DNA from: Polydactylus sextarius
Lineage: Eukaryota > Chordata > Actinopteri > Polynemidae
Reading direction: 5' to 3'
Length of the DNA stretch: 64,000 nucleotides
Assembly: GCA_016801845.1 (NCBI GenBank)
Contig: CM028911.1
Span: 2,340,885-2,404,884 of the forward strand
Made by a program: the position numbers and the translations under genes. Positions 11,085-24,107 of the stretch are shown in pieces (the stretch's first letter is position 1; each line of letters begins with the position of its first letter). The notes under the pieces were generated by a model, which was given only the letters and a program-made list of their open reading frames with translations, was not told the origin of the DNA and did no database searches.

Positions 11085-13669
11085 GGGGGAGGAGACAGAA
11101 CAGTTGTGGAGGAGGAGGGGCATTACTGGAAATAGGTGGCTAAACAGGTCTAGCCTTTTCCAGGACATAGTTAGGAAATACTAAAATAGACACGCTGCAC
11201 CATGCGCCTAGGACAAATTCTCATTATGCGTTAGCCGAGGAGCAAACATGGGAGCACACATGCTGTGCATGCATGTACACCAACACACCCAGTGTGCAGT
11301 GTTTGTATTGTAAAAAGGACTTTCTGCCTGGCTCTCTTATACTAATGGAGCTGCTTGCACAAGTGAAATGTCTTGACTGTCAGAAAATTACTTCATCTTT
11401 CTATGTGAGAACATTCAGTACTTTTATTATTTACCAATTAACTGGATTTGATGTTGTCATACCTTCTGTCATTACACAGTGCAGTGTTTGCTCATCTCAG
11501 TAATTATTAACTCAAGACTGGTTAGTGATGGGTTGAGGATTCACACGTAAACATCAGAAGCCACTGATTTAAAGACAAACCAGACAGAGTTTAGTTTATT
11601 AGAATTGACAAAAGTATAAAAAAACGCAACGAGACCTAGTGATTGCTACATACAGATATACAGAATCTTTATCAACAGGTCCTCATAAAGCCTTGATGTG
11701 TCTTGTTATGTTACTAAACAAGCCTGTTATTCTCATTTTTAGGTCAGTAATGACACAGCATCAGAGCTTGTCCTTGAACTGATGCTCCTCAGATGAATAA
11801 AAAGTCATCAACACATGAAGTTGGAACTCTAACCATCGTTAACGAAAGACATTACAGCAGTTAGTGTCAAATGTCATAATGTCTACGTTTTGTCAAAAGG
11901 TCAATGTAGTAACCTACATTACATGACCAAACACATCAGACCTAGAGACACAGCCTGACCTCTGGTTACCGCCTTCTTTTTTAAAACCTAAAATTCAAGT
12001 TTGTTTTAGAAATTTTTTTTTTATAAAGCTGCACAAAACAGTATTTTCATTTGAACAATCATGTTAGAGAGAAATGTCACCATTTAGCATTTTAGCATCT
12101 TTCAGCATTTTGTTTTGGTTTAGTTTTACACCTGTTTTACATCAGCTGGTGAATGTAGTTGAGTATTAGCAGCGAACATCTAGCAGACTGAAACATAAGA
12201 GCTAAAAAGCAAAGTAAACATAATTAACATTTGTGGATATATGCAACTTTAAATGAATGCTGCAACTGACACTTGTCTCCTTGATGTAGCAATAGTTTTC
12301 TGATATCACATGAGTCATTCACGTTTATGAGATTAATGTGTCAAACATGTGACTTTTAGTTTCTGGTAGCTAATAACATTCTGCAATCTAGGGCAATGAA
12401 CCAAAACGAAAACCATGTGAACAGATTTTAAGCAGTATCCTGTGCATCAAGGTTAAATCAGCGTTCACTGTGGTTCTTCACAACATGACAGGAAGGAAGA
12501 AGCAACAAACAACATGTCACCTCTCCCAAATACGAGAGAAAACCAACTTAGCCAGTGTAGCACATCCTGTGTTCCTTGGTAATGACGCCTTAGGACACAC
12601 TGTTTGTAAAGTACCTTTGGCAACAGTAAATGTCGAATGTTTCAAGGAACCATGATTAAAATCAAAGTTTTGATTTGACACCAAATCAACATTTATTGGT
12701 TAATTGTGAGAAAAATGTGAACAGTTGAGTAAATATGAAACTGCACAAAAATGATGATGATGACGATGCCAGACCGCTGAAAGTTAGTTTTCTAATATTT
12801 TGAGGATGAATGGGATGACGAAATTAACTTTGTAAAATGCTTTTCATTTAAATATCTTTTATGTGTAACACTTAAAGCAAATGACAGGACTGACAAGCAA
12901 CCGCTTCACACATCACCTACAAACAGTATAGATTTACAGTCTAATCTAACCTGCATGACAATGCACACAGACACAGTGAGAATATATATTAGCCACATAA
13001 TGTATATATTTTACTATTAAATGTGTTATTAAATAAATAGTATAATTAGCTGCTGCTTAGATTTTGCTTGTGCCAGTATTGAAATGCCACCGAGAAAGAT
13101 TATCTCCACCAACTTGCCACTGAAAAGTCTGAAAGATATTCCGTAAACTTCTCCCACAAGATTATTGTAATCTTGAGTTTCATGTGTCAGAATGACATGC
13201 CATTTCATGTAGAATTACGCACAAACCTTTATTTTTTAGACAACAGATAAATATTGTTTTTTTTCCCTCCATCTTAGATCTTAATCTAATGCTCATAATA
13301 GATAGATGCAACCAGAAAAGGTCTATAGAAATTTTAAGGTGACTCAGTAGATTTCAAGTAGGTACACTTCATAAGAGGAACTGAAGTTAGAAGGTTAGCC
13401 AATACCTGCAAAACATCACGTAGATGTAAACGCACTCATTTTTGAAATCACATGAGTAATAAATCTGGTTTGAACCAGAATTTCTATAAAACGTTAACAT
13501 TAAAACAAAGGAAGACTTACAGTAATTTGATATTTAATTAAGTTTAATTAAGAGTGGGATTATAATCAAGAGTGTGAAAATAAATGTTTCTCTTCATCCA
13601 ACTCTAGACTATTATCTCTGTCTTTAGTTGATCTAAGACTTGTGTGAATATGGGTAAATAAAGGGTAAC

Positions 13670-13790
13670 AGTCTCGTCAGTCTTGCCAGTCTTTATGCTA
13701 AGCTAGGCTAACCTAGCTGGCTATAACCAGAATTTTTAAAGCAGTATCAGTTTTCTTATCTCACACCCCCCCCAAAAAAAAAACAAAAAA
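13670..13790 (+). repeat. Interspersed fish repeat, 'gctaagcta' family
   Basis: Contains 'ccagtctttatgctaagct' followed by 'aggctaac' and a trailing 'gtatcagttttcttatc'. This matches a high-copy teleost repeat I recognise by wording but cannot name. A second copy lies inverted at 28.56-28.66 kb. Confidence 0.5.
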
Positions 13791-14519
13791 CAAACAAACA
13801 AAAAAAAAAACCTACAAAAGCTCTTTCAACATCTTTCTTCATTGAGGTTTGATTCCTCTTGGCCTGAGGATAAAATCAGCACAGCACAATGAGGTTTCAC
13901 TGCTCACATTTCTCAGACTCTCACTTCACTTCAGCTTGGTTTCATTTGGATTATTGTTGTTTTTTTTTTTTTTATTGGACTCAGAAAGGGAAGAACACGT
14001 TTTGGCTAAGACCAAAATCACAATGACAAGGAATGCAGCGACAGAATCAGTGTAGCTTAAACTGAAAGTGCAAAGTCATGGGGCTCAGTCCACTTGTCCT
14101 GTTGTTGGGATATGACTCAGCGTGTCATGAAGATACACTGAGTGTCAGGCAAAGAAAATATCTTATTCCACCACACTCTGTAACTGCTTGTCTGCTAGAG
14201 GACTGTATGTTTGTATCTTTTTCAATTTGTGAATTATCTGTCCAACCCCCACAAAATGTACTTGTTTTTATCATAAGAGATAAGTCATAAGATACAACTG
14301 CTATTTGTCAAGTCTCAGGTCCATTCACAGGGTGTGATCGTGATGACTTCTTGAAAATTAGAGAAACTCAACAAACAAATTTGGTCAAACTGGCTAAGTA
14401 TTAAAACAATAGCCATAGTTTCTGATTGGCTGTAAGGTTGATTGAAGGTGACAATGATTGGAATATCATAATTACTATTTAAATGTTGATGTGTGACAAT
14501 GCACAATTAAAACTCAGAG

Positions 14520-15269
14520 TGACATCCTTTACATTCTTTATTAAGAAATAATTCTGTAGAAAAAAAGCAAAACATACAAAGTAGTCATCAAAAATATTAC
14601 CAAAAGGAAGGTGTACAAGTAAGAAAACACTTGTTAGCGAGGCTAGCGGTGGCACAGTAGCCCTGCAACATCAGCTGTGTGTCTCATCAAATTGGTCTTT
14701 ACCAAGGCACTCTCTGTAACTGTCCCTAAGAGCATCATTTCAATTAATAAAACAATAATACATATCTGTATCTATATAACATCTGGTAGAAATGCTCTGA
14801 GAACTCATGTGATCACTGTTATGACATAGTCATTACAAAGGAAAGACACAACTGAATGTGCTTCCTCCCACTTCCTCAATGGAAATTTCAGTACCTTGCC
14901 ATTTCTTGAGAGTCTCTCAAATATGGCTAACATGTATGTACAGAGTGCATGTGACAGCAAATACGCTGTTAAACAAATCAATCAAACCGTGAAACACCTT
15001 AACTGACATGAATCTTTAAAAAATGCAAATAAACACATAACGTGTAGAAAAACCAACAAGAATAAGCCATATCATGCTGTACTTTTACAATCCCTAATAT
15101 CCATTTACCCCTTGTTGTTTTTCAACATCATACACCCAACAAAACTTGAATTACTATACAGATATGCTGACAGTGAATCCAACTTCACCTGAGAAAGACA
15201 ACGAAAGAAAGAAAGTAGTACATTCACCTCTTCAGAAAACTTATCTTTGGCAAGAAAACCATCATCATC

Positions 15270-15301
<32 letters not shown>

Positions 15302-15922
15302 CATCATCATACCTTTAGAGAAGGTACATCCACATACAGGTCTTGGCCTGGGAGAGACAGGCTGAATCCATGTGGACTCAGTTTTATTAACTAGAATGTC
15401 AACGCCTGTAAGCTGAACCAATTGGTGAACTCTAGATCTAATCAGAGCGACGATACGACCTGGCACTTCTTAAAAGATGCCAACAGTTTGTATGTAAATG
15501 GTCGACACTTCACCCCAATGATGAAACAAAAGAAATTGAGTCAAGGCTTTGGATCAACATGGCTCATTTTCTGTCTCAGATGTGCCAAGACACTAAATTT
15601 GGTTAATAAATTTTGTCTTTACAGATTTTTAATTTGAAACGAAGACCAATGACAACCTACCAAGTGTCATATTTTGGCTAATAAGATGTAGGAAGTATTG
15701 ATGAAGCAGTGATCTTTGCTATATTAATAAATGGGGAGTCAACAGTGTCGGCTGCCAATAATTATGGTTTTACGCCTGCAGATGTAATAACCCAAGCAAA
15801 AGCCCACCGAGCCATACCAGACCAGAGTGGGAGACACTAAATGTCTGGTTTCACAAGGTTAAACAAGACCAGAACTACTTCTAGGACCTGTTATTTTCTT
15901 GAAAGCAAAAATGTCACTCCTA
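14520..15922 (-). other. rel: Putative 3' UTR of rel with polyadenylation signal
   Basis: No ORF of note from the rel stop codon down to a minus-strand AATAAA at 14542-14537. This gives a 3' UTR of about 1.4 kb with cleavage near 14515-14525. It contains a (CAT)n microsatellite. Inference from the hexamer and the absence of coding signal. Confidence 0.45.
15259..15311 (+). repeat. (CAT/ATC)n microsatellite in the rel 3' UTR
   Basis: About 17 trinucleotide units with one interruption (cac). The ORFs across it (His-rich on plus, Met-rich on minus) are products of the repeat. Confidence 0.95.
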
Positions 15923-18900
15923 TTAGTCAGTTTTCCGGCTTGCTTTGAGCCAGTCATCCAAATTTGTAAAGTGGCCATCTGGGACCATGCCATTGTTTGA
16001 GTAAGGATTCTGCAGGTTTTTAAGAGCTTGGGTGTTGCCGCTGCTGTCTTGCATCATTGGATCCATGTTTATGCCGTTGCTCATTGGACGAGGAAGCAAG
16101 TTGGTGTAAATATTTCCTTGTCTTTCCCTTGGGGATTGCATGAGAGAAGCATGGGGCTCCTGTCCCACTGACATCTGTGGCTCCTGCTTCAGCTGGAAGC
16201 CAGTCTGAGAGCCTGCTCCTCCCACCAGGGTCTTCAGAATATCTTCGCCTATTGCCTGTAGGAATTGGAAAGAGCCCTGCCCCTGTGACCCCCCTCCACC
16301 CCCCACTGACCCATTGAAGGTGTTCTGGGCTTCGTTGAGGGGATTGAAACTGGGCCACCCGGTCTGAAGACCCTGGTTCTGGTTGCCTGGATGATTCTGG
16401 GCCCGGGTCTCAGAGGGCTGTTCGTCCCTGTGGTGCTGCAGATGGTATAGTGGCTGGGACTCTGACTGGCCCATCACAGAGGCCTGGGAAACAGTATCCA
16501 AACACTGCAAGTCTCTCATGGAGAGATGGGGCAGGGTGTTATTCTCACAGCTGCTGTGCTCCACTCTGTGGGGGAAATCAGAGCCACGGTTTGGCTGCTG
16601 CTGTCGGCTGCTGTTAGGATGCTGCAGATTGCTCATGCCGCTCGATGGGTTTATGGTGACTGTATCCATTGAGAGCGCTGGGTTGGAATTTGCCCACAAA
16701 TTACCAATTTGCAAATTAGGCTGTGATGTCATCATCATGTTGTGAGGCCCCGTTTGGAAAGTCTGGTTGAATATAGAGGGCTGCTGCTGCTGCATAGCAG
16801 GTGTGGGCTGTGGCCTTGGGTACATGTTACTGAAGTCTGAAAAACATATAGTAACTTTCAGTGTGATAACAGGAGTATTTCCTAATATGGATGGAAATGT
16901 ATTTTGCTTAAGATTTCCACTTATGGAAAGTCAAGTCAAACCAACCTTTGCGCATGTGACTCATGGTACTCTGTGACACTGCCTTTGGCCTGTTCATGGA
17001 TAGACCAGCAAAAGGACCACCTAAAGAAAGAAAGGAAGACCAGAAACCTTTATTAAACCACATACATATAGATCGACATAAAAGTACATGCTCATACATG
17101 TGGCCTGATATCAGATGGGTTACATTTTTCAATCTGTATCTCTCACCTGACAGGTTTGATATCTTCATAAGATGTTCTCTTCTGCGCTTTTTCTCATTGT
17201 AGCCATACGGGTCTGTGGCAAACAGAAAATTCACATATATCAGCTGAAAACAACTGACATTTTGAATTCACCATTTAACAGAGAGGAGGTACTCGTCGCT
17301 CACCTTTGTCGTCGGGCAGATATCTGAAGTCCATCGGCTCACTGACTTCCTGGTCAGAAGGTCTCCGCAACTGCATTTGTACTGTCACTGACTCTGTTAT
17401 TGAGGTGTTGTAGTATTGTGGAGTCTTAAAGACAATGGCCACTTGGCGATGAACATCAGCCTGAGAGAAGGAGCCTTTGGCCTCCCATCCGTCAGAGGAA
17501 AAGAATCGTACCTCAATGTCATCTGGAGGTAAAAGGGATGATGGGATGACAGGAATGGAAAATTTGAATGAACATGCATAGAGATAGGCACGGTGGCTAT
17601 GACAGGCAAAATGGATTAATAGATGAATGGAGTGGATGAAGAAAAATGAGAGAACAGATAATACTTTAAAATGCTGATTGATTTACTGCAAAGATACACA
17701 GAGCACTGAGAGTCTGTACCTTTCTGGACTTTGTCACACAGTAAGAAGATCTCATCCCCTCCTTTGACACTGCCGCTGTTCCTGTTGACCCGGCAGATCC
17801 TCAGCTCTGCTGTGTTTGGGGCTCCTGATGATGCACAAACATATTATAAGTATCTTACCCAACACATCTGACAACTAATGGCATTCTACACATTATCATT
17901 TTTCCAAGAATGATAATGTCAGACTCTGTATTCACTCAATTCCTTGATCTATGACATTGTACTGTTGTGACCAGAAGTCGCTCAGTATTTGCTTGAGAAA
18001 GAAACACTTTCACTTTAGAAGGGCACACCAGGTTGAGTCACATGTCACATGCCTGTTGTCTGAAGAGGAAGTGCTCCATGGTAACAGTGTTGTTTGAGGG
18101 TTAGTGTGTATATAGAACTTCCCCTTTCTCAATGTGTGAGGAACATTCGACTAGTTCACTAAGTGCAACACTGAAACAGCATTGAGAGAATATGTTTGGG
18201 ACACATGAACACTGGTCTTAGATCAAACACTTCTGCATGCATTCACTGCTGTTGGAGAACTGTATGTGTAAATACAGCTACTTTAGTAACCCCTCAGTTA
18301 TTACGCACTATATCATTTCAGTCTGTAGGACAATGATAACTATGTTATGTAAGTGTATGAAATGATAATGTTACATCACGATCAGCTCTTAGAACCCAGT
18401 GTTCCTGTGAGCGCAATGTCATTATGTGCTCATTACTTGTAGTTGCCCAACATGACGTCAGCAAGGACACTCACTGTTGTCGTAGATGGGGTTGGTGACG
18501 ATGGGCCCGAGCTCTTGGGTGTAGTGGCCGTTTTCGTTCTGGAGGAAAACCTGGATGCACAGGCGGACCACGTTCAGGTCGTACTCCTCTGTCTGCAGCA
18601 GCTGCTCACGAGGCACTGAGGACAAACACACACATACATGAGCGTCAGTCATAGTCAAAACACACTACAGGCATTTTTTTTTAACTCTAAAATACAGTCC
18701 TATGCTTAGGTTTTAATATATGTGTCTTTAACTGGCATGTACTTGATAAGATACTTGATTACAGATAAAAGTCCTAATCAGAAATTATTATTTACATAAC
18801 AGTATCAAAATTAGAATAATAAAATAATACATTATCGGTTTAAGTAGCCTTTCAGTTTTAGATTCTGTTTTTGTAAAGTAATTAATCAACTGTAGCTAGG

Positions 18901-20428
18901 TGCTGTTACTCAATCTACATTACTGCTGTACATGTGATTATGGGTAAGGGTTAGTGTTAGGGTAAACCCTAACCCTTAACTAATGGTAAAGTTGGTTAAG
19001 TTAATGGGATTTAACTTGGTGATGTTTAACAAACACCTGTTCTTTGGGAAGAGGTGTCAGTGAAAGGAGTGGCAGAGAAGTTATTATGAAAACTGGTAAT
19101 TGCACAGAGTCTTAATGATCCTTCCTGTTGATTTTTTCCACTGTGGCTTTTGGCTGCTATTCTTACAGAAGGAGTTTCAAAATGTCAGCGCAACAAAATA
19201 TTTGCATGACCCCCAAAGTGGAAAAATACCTCTGTGTTGTAGTAAGGGGGGTGTGGGGGGGTGGATGGTGTGAACTCAGTGGAAATGTAATATTTTCTAT
19301 GTTGCTCACAGAAAATGAGAAAAGCACTAAGAGAAGACGGCTGACGGGTTCAGCATCAAGGTATTCTATGAAGTTTTCAGCTGAGAAAGTTTCAAACTTG
19401 TGTTTAAACTATATATGCACATGATAAATGATCACAGAATGATATAACAGACTAATGTGTAAGGAATATAGTGGGTTTAAAAGTGCATTATATAAAATAT
19501 ACAGTCCTAGGGAAATATTGATGGCTATAGAAGATAAATTCTCTATAATGTTCTCATGCCTCTATCACATCTGTAGGCTGTCCTCAAAACCTCAACTTCG
19601 GATCAACATGAACCCACACATGCGCACACACACACTCACATAAACACACACACAAGCGTCACACATCCCGCCCTCAGAGGCAACACACAAACACGCACCG
19701 TGCAAGGGGAGAGCTTTTACTGAGACACCCACATACACATAGGCTTTCACATCTGCCTACTCTCTCTTCCTCCGTCTCTCAATTTCAGTCGCCTCAGTGA
19801 CGCTCGGCAACGCACCTCAGGGTGGAAAGAAGTGTGAGTGTGTGGCGTCGGTGCGTGAGCGTCTGCACTACACAGAGGTACAAGATGAGACTCCTGCATG
19901 AGTGACCACGGTGGCTCCTGACGTGTATGAAAGTGGTGGGACATGAACGAGTGTCAGAGTTTCTCCTTAGATTTAAGATAGATAGATTATGTCTTTTTTA
20001 AAAAACAAAAAAACGGAGGGAGTGTGAGCAAAAACACGTGGATATTCCTGACAGAAACACACTCACACACACAAGAACAAAAAAGAAAGACAAAAAACTG
20101 CAGTGCGGTTACACACGAGATGTAGGGAAACTCCTCAACCCTTGTGAATGTGTCAGTGGACATGTTGAATGCAGACAGAGAGGTATTTTCTCCTGCTCTG
20201 TCTCTGCATGCACTGCTGGCACCAGATATTGTTCTCCTTAAGGCTCAAGTCCAAGTCAAGTCACAGGTCATAAGTGCATTCACAAGTCTGTTTAGTTTTC
20301 TTAGAATTTTGTGACTTGAGCCCGATCACACACATCTCCACGTGTGTGAACTTAAAAAGCAAACAAGAAAGAACCCAAGACAACAAAACAGTTTCTTTAC
20401 GTTTTCAGCTTTTCCTCACATCTCCTGC

Positions 20429-20463
<35 letters not shown>

Positions 20464-23400
20464 TTAAACAAGACAAAAGTTGTCTTCGTTCTTAATCTCT
20501 GATATTAAATATCAGATTCAGCCGAAACATGTCAGTCTGGATCTAACTTTGATAAGTGTACTGTACAAAATGTGTCATGCAGCACTCAGACTGTCTGACT
20601 TTTGTTTGGATACAACCTTTAAACACATTTTGGGTTTTTTAATTTCTTGACCCAGCTCTCACATCTGCCCTGGACTATGGACAGTTTATAATAGATAAAT
20701 ATGACAATACTGTTACAATATAGGTATCAAATCAAGAGAAGGAGAGAGAAATCAATCAGTCATCGAGCCATTACATAGTTCTTATGACTCACTGTTTATG
20801 ATTCAACATAAATTCAACATTTGAACTTATCATGGCAGGACTATATGTCACAAACAGCATTATGTGTCATAAATATATAGTGGGTGTGCATGCTCACTGT
20901 CAGCAGTTTTGGAGTCTTAAACCATGACAACAACAACAACAACAACAACAACAACAGTAACTATGACATCAGCTATAAACCTTTAAGGGTTGTTTCTGCT
21001 GCTCTATTTCAAATTTCTGTTCGGTCATCAGGTTTACGTTCTGTAGGAGGCAGAGGCAGAAACTCACAGTGGAGAAACTGAAGGAGGGAGAAACGAACAC
21101 TTGAATGTATGAAAGCACGACTGTCTGAAGAAACAACGATGGAACATGTTAAGTGGGTCTTTGTTCGTGGTGTAGATTGCGTGAGCGTATGTGGAGTGCG
21201 TTACTGAACAAGGCGCACACTGGACAGGTGCAGGAAAGTAGGTTGTAGTGGTGAGTGTGTGGTGGAAAGAAACCAGGCCCGGTTGCTGGGCATGAAGGCT
21301 GCATGAGGCCACAGATGAAATGGGGTCAGGGTCACTGGCTCTAGAGTTGGTGGTGGTGATGATAGTGATGGTGGGAGTGGGTGGTTCGGAGGGGGACTGT
21401 GTCGGGGGCTTTGTACGGGGGAGGTGGGGGTATGTGGTTTCGCATGGAGGAGTTGACTGTGAGAGTGAAAAAGAAATGGAGGCAGGTGCCAAGCCACACC
21501 ACAGTGCCTCCACTGTATGACTCACAATTTTTACCAGGTCTGAACGTCCTCTGAGGCTAAGGCAACAACTGCATAGCTGCATCATATGTAGTTACATTTT
21601 GATTTACAGCTCATTGCTTTGTAGCACAAAAATCATAAATTATAAACAAATAGAAGAAAACCAAAGGAAGAACCACCTCCAGAATAGTACAACAAAGACA
21701 AAAAGTGGCACAAAATCCCAGTAGTACTTCATTATAATATCTTTCGAGAACAATAACTGATCAGAACTGACGTTAGAGTTTAGAAATAACATGATTGGTA
21801 GACACAAACTTCAAAGTCCATAAAAAAGAACAAGAGAAAAGAACAGAAATCTGCTCTAGGACACATGCCACAGTGATTTAAAGTGATCAGGTCAGGCAGC
21901 GAATACTTAATCACCACTGTCCTTATATGACTGAGGGTGACAGTGAGAGACAAAGAAAGAAGTCCAGCTCATTAAAGGAAGTTCAAAGAATTTCCCTTTG
22001 AGATCCTGGAAATTGAGTGTCCGACTAAAATGTATTCACAAGTTATAAATAGTGACACTTCTTGTTAAGAATTTACAAAAGGTTCTATGCAACTGCGAGC
22101 TGCAAAATGATTAGTTGACCCTAGTTCTGGCAAATGACAGAACAACACACTACTTACTTACTTAAAACATTAAGTTATAATACAACTGCACCACTAACAC
22201 AGAGAAATGTGAGGGAACACTGATAGTAATAGAGAAATGTGTCATTACGTCAGGTAGTTCTTGTCATTATTACTAGTGTAGGTGATGTGAGCTTTCAGTT
22301 ATTAGACTCATTGGTTTCATTAGGTCTCACATATTCTCCAGTCAACAACACAAATGTGGCTTAAACAACATTTTAAATGCATTAAGTGAGGTGAGGAGGG
22401 TTTATCTGCATGTTTGACAGACTGAGTGTTGAGGTGTGGGTGTGTAAGGGGGGTGCTGGCTTATCTGCCCCCAACACAGGAAGCAGCTGAGTTTCAAAGC
22501 AGAAGTGAGCTAAAAAAGAGGGGAAGGGTTGTGGTAAAAAAGACAGCCAGCTGCCCATTACATAGTCTGCAGCAATAAATATGTGTTTGATCTGTTTGTG
22601 TTGTGCTATTTAAACCTAAACCAAATTACAATCATATGAGTGTCGCAAAACTGTTGTATAGTCATCGTCATGGTGGTCAGATTGTATCTTCCACTGCAAG
22701 ATTAAGTTCAAATCAATGGGATCATCAGCCAAACACTAAAATATTGAAAACACATTCCCCATATGGCTATATTTACTGTAAGGCCATCCTACTAACTATG
22801 AAACAGTTGCTAAAAGGAAGCAAACTTCTGGATAATGATGACACTTCATGACCAAAACATCTCTCTCTGGGGAAAATAACAAGATACCTTCAAAGGTCAG
22901 AGCAGGCGTAATCTCATCACCTTCAACCTCCCTAAACTCCCTTTTAGATAAAGATCCAGAAAAAGCTCAATTTTTTTTTTTTTATTTTAAAGACATACTC
23001 CATCTTGTCTGACATGTTTCATCTGAGTCCATCTCTTTTTCTAACAATGAGCCGCCATGCTAACTGCTTTGTTGAGGAATAAAATGGGGAAGATGAGAAA
23101 TGTCAGCATTAATGTATGCATGAAGTGTTTTAGATAAATGCAAATGTGTTATTGTGTGCTCATTTAGGTGTAGAAATGCAAACTTTTTTATCTTTTCATC
23201 CACAGAACCTGAGCAGTCAGCTCGGTATAACATTTCTGAGTTTCACTTCAGTATAAATATCAACTATGTGATCCTGAGCCACGGAACTCACAAGACATTG
23301 GAAGTGCTCTCTCTCTCTCTCATACCATTAAACATGTGAGAGAATAGAGAGGTGGTTATATGTGGTGGAGCTCAGCAGACTAAGCAGGGGGCTAAAAATG

Positions 23401-24076
23401 TCAGCAAGCGCTCAGGATTCATATCGCACAGAACCCATCTCTGTGACAGTTTCATTTCGTTTATAGGTCAGTGGCTTTATTATTCTGTGACGCTCTGTGT
23501 ATGTGCATGTAAATCGAGCTTGGGTTTTACAAGACCTATAGGATTTGCTTATGAAAGTGTTTTACAAACAAAAAAGTAATAAAAAAAAAGTAATAAATCA
23601 AAGCAAATTTCAACTATGTGAAATATTTGCTTTACCTGCTGCAATCTTAGAAATGATAACATTTAATCCACAGCAGCCGTAGGATTTAAGATAATCAACA
23701 AAAGGCAGAAAGTAAACCTTATATGTCTGAACACAGACCTGTAAAGCACTTTTATCATCTTTTCTGAGAGCTGGGGAACCCCCTCAGTCCAACCCTCCCC
23801 CTTTTAATAAATCCTGCATTCCCAGCTCTCACGTGGCATCCTGCACTGTGCTGAATTGAGCAACTGTGACCAAGAATGGGGAAGTAGCTCAACGCCTGTT
23901 TGTACACGAGAAACTTGCTGTCTGTCTGCACCAGAGGACCGCAGAGTCAGAGTACAACAGAGGAAATGGCATTACTGTAGATAGGAAAGCGGTGAGAGCG
24001 CGGATTCTTGTTAGGGAAAATGTTCTCGAGTGTCTGAGAACTGGGCCGACAATTCTTTTGAACTGTTTTGAACCAG

Positions 24077-24107
<31 letters not shown>

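Larger units (their letters stand above)
6401..14519. other. Gene-poor spacer between pex13 and rel
   Basis: About 8 kb without a supported gene. All ORFs are short, low in complexity and match no family known to me. It contains SINE-like remnants near 9.1 and 9.8 kb, a diverged duplicated segment (8.7 and 9.2 kb), a perfect hairpin at 7717-7749, a GA microsatellite at 11.05 kb, C/A-rich low-complexity sequence at 13.77-13.81 kb, and a kB-like GGGAATTTCCC at 6548-6558. Confidence 0.5.

Noticed and set aside
15146..15394. Poly-His protein
   Set aside because: Produced by the (CAT)n microsatellite in the rel 3' UTR.
21064..21585. 173-residue Pro/Ser/Thr-rich minus-strand ORF in rel intron 5
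   Set aside because: Low-complexity composition from TC/CA-rich sequence; no splice context and not part of the rel frame.
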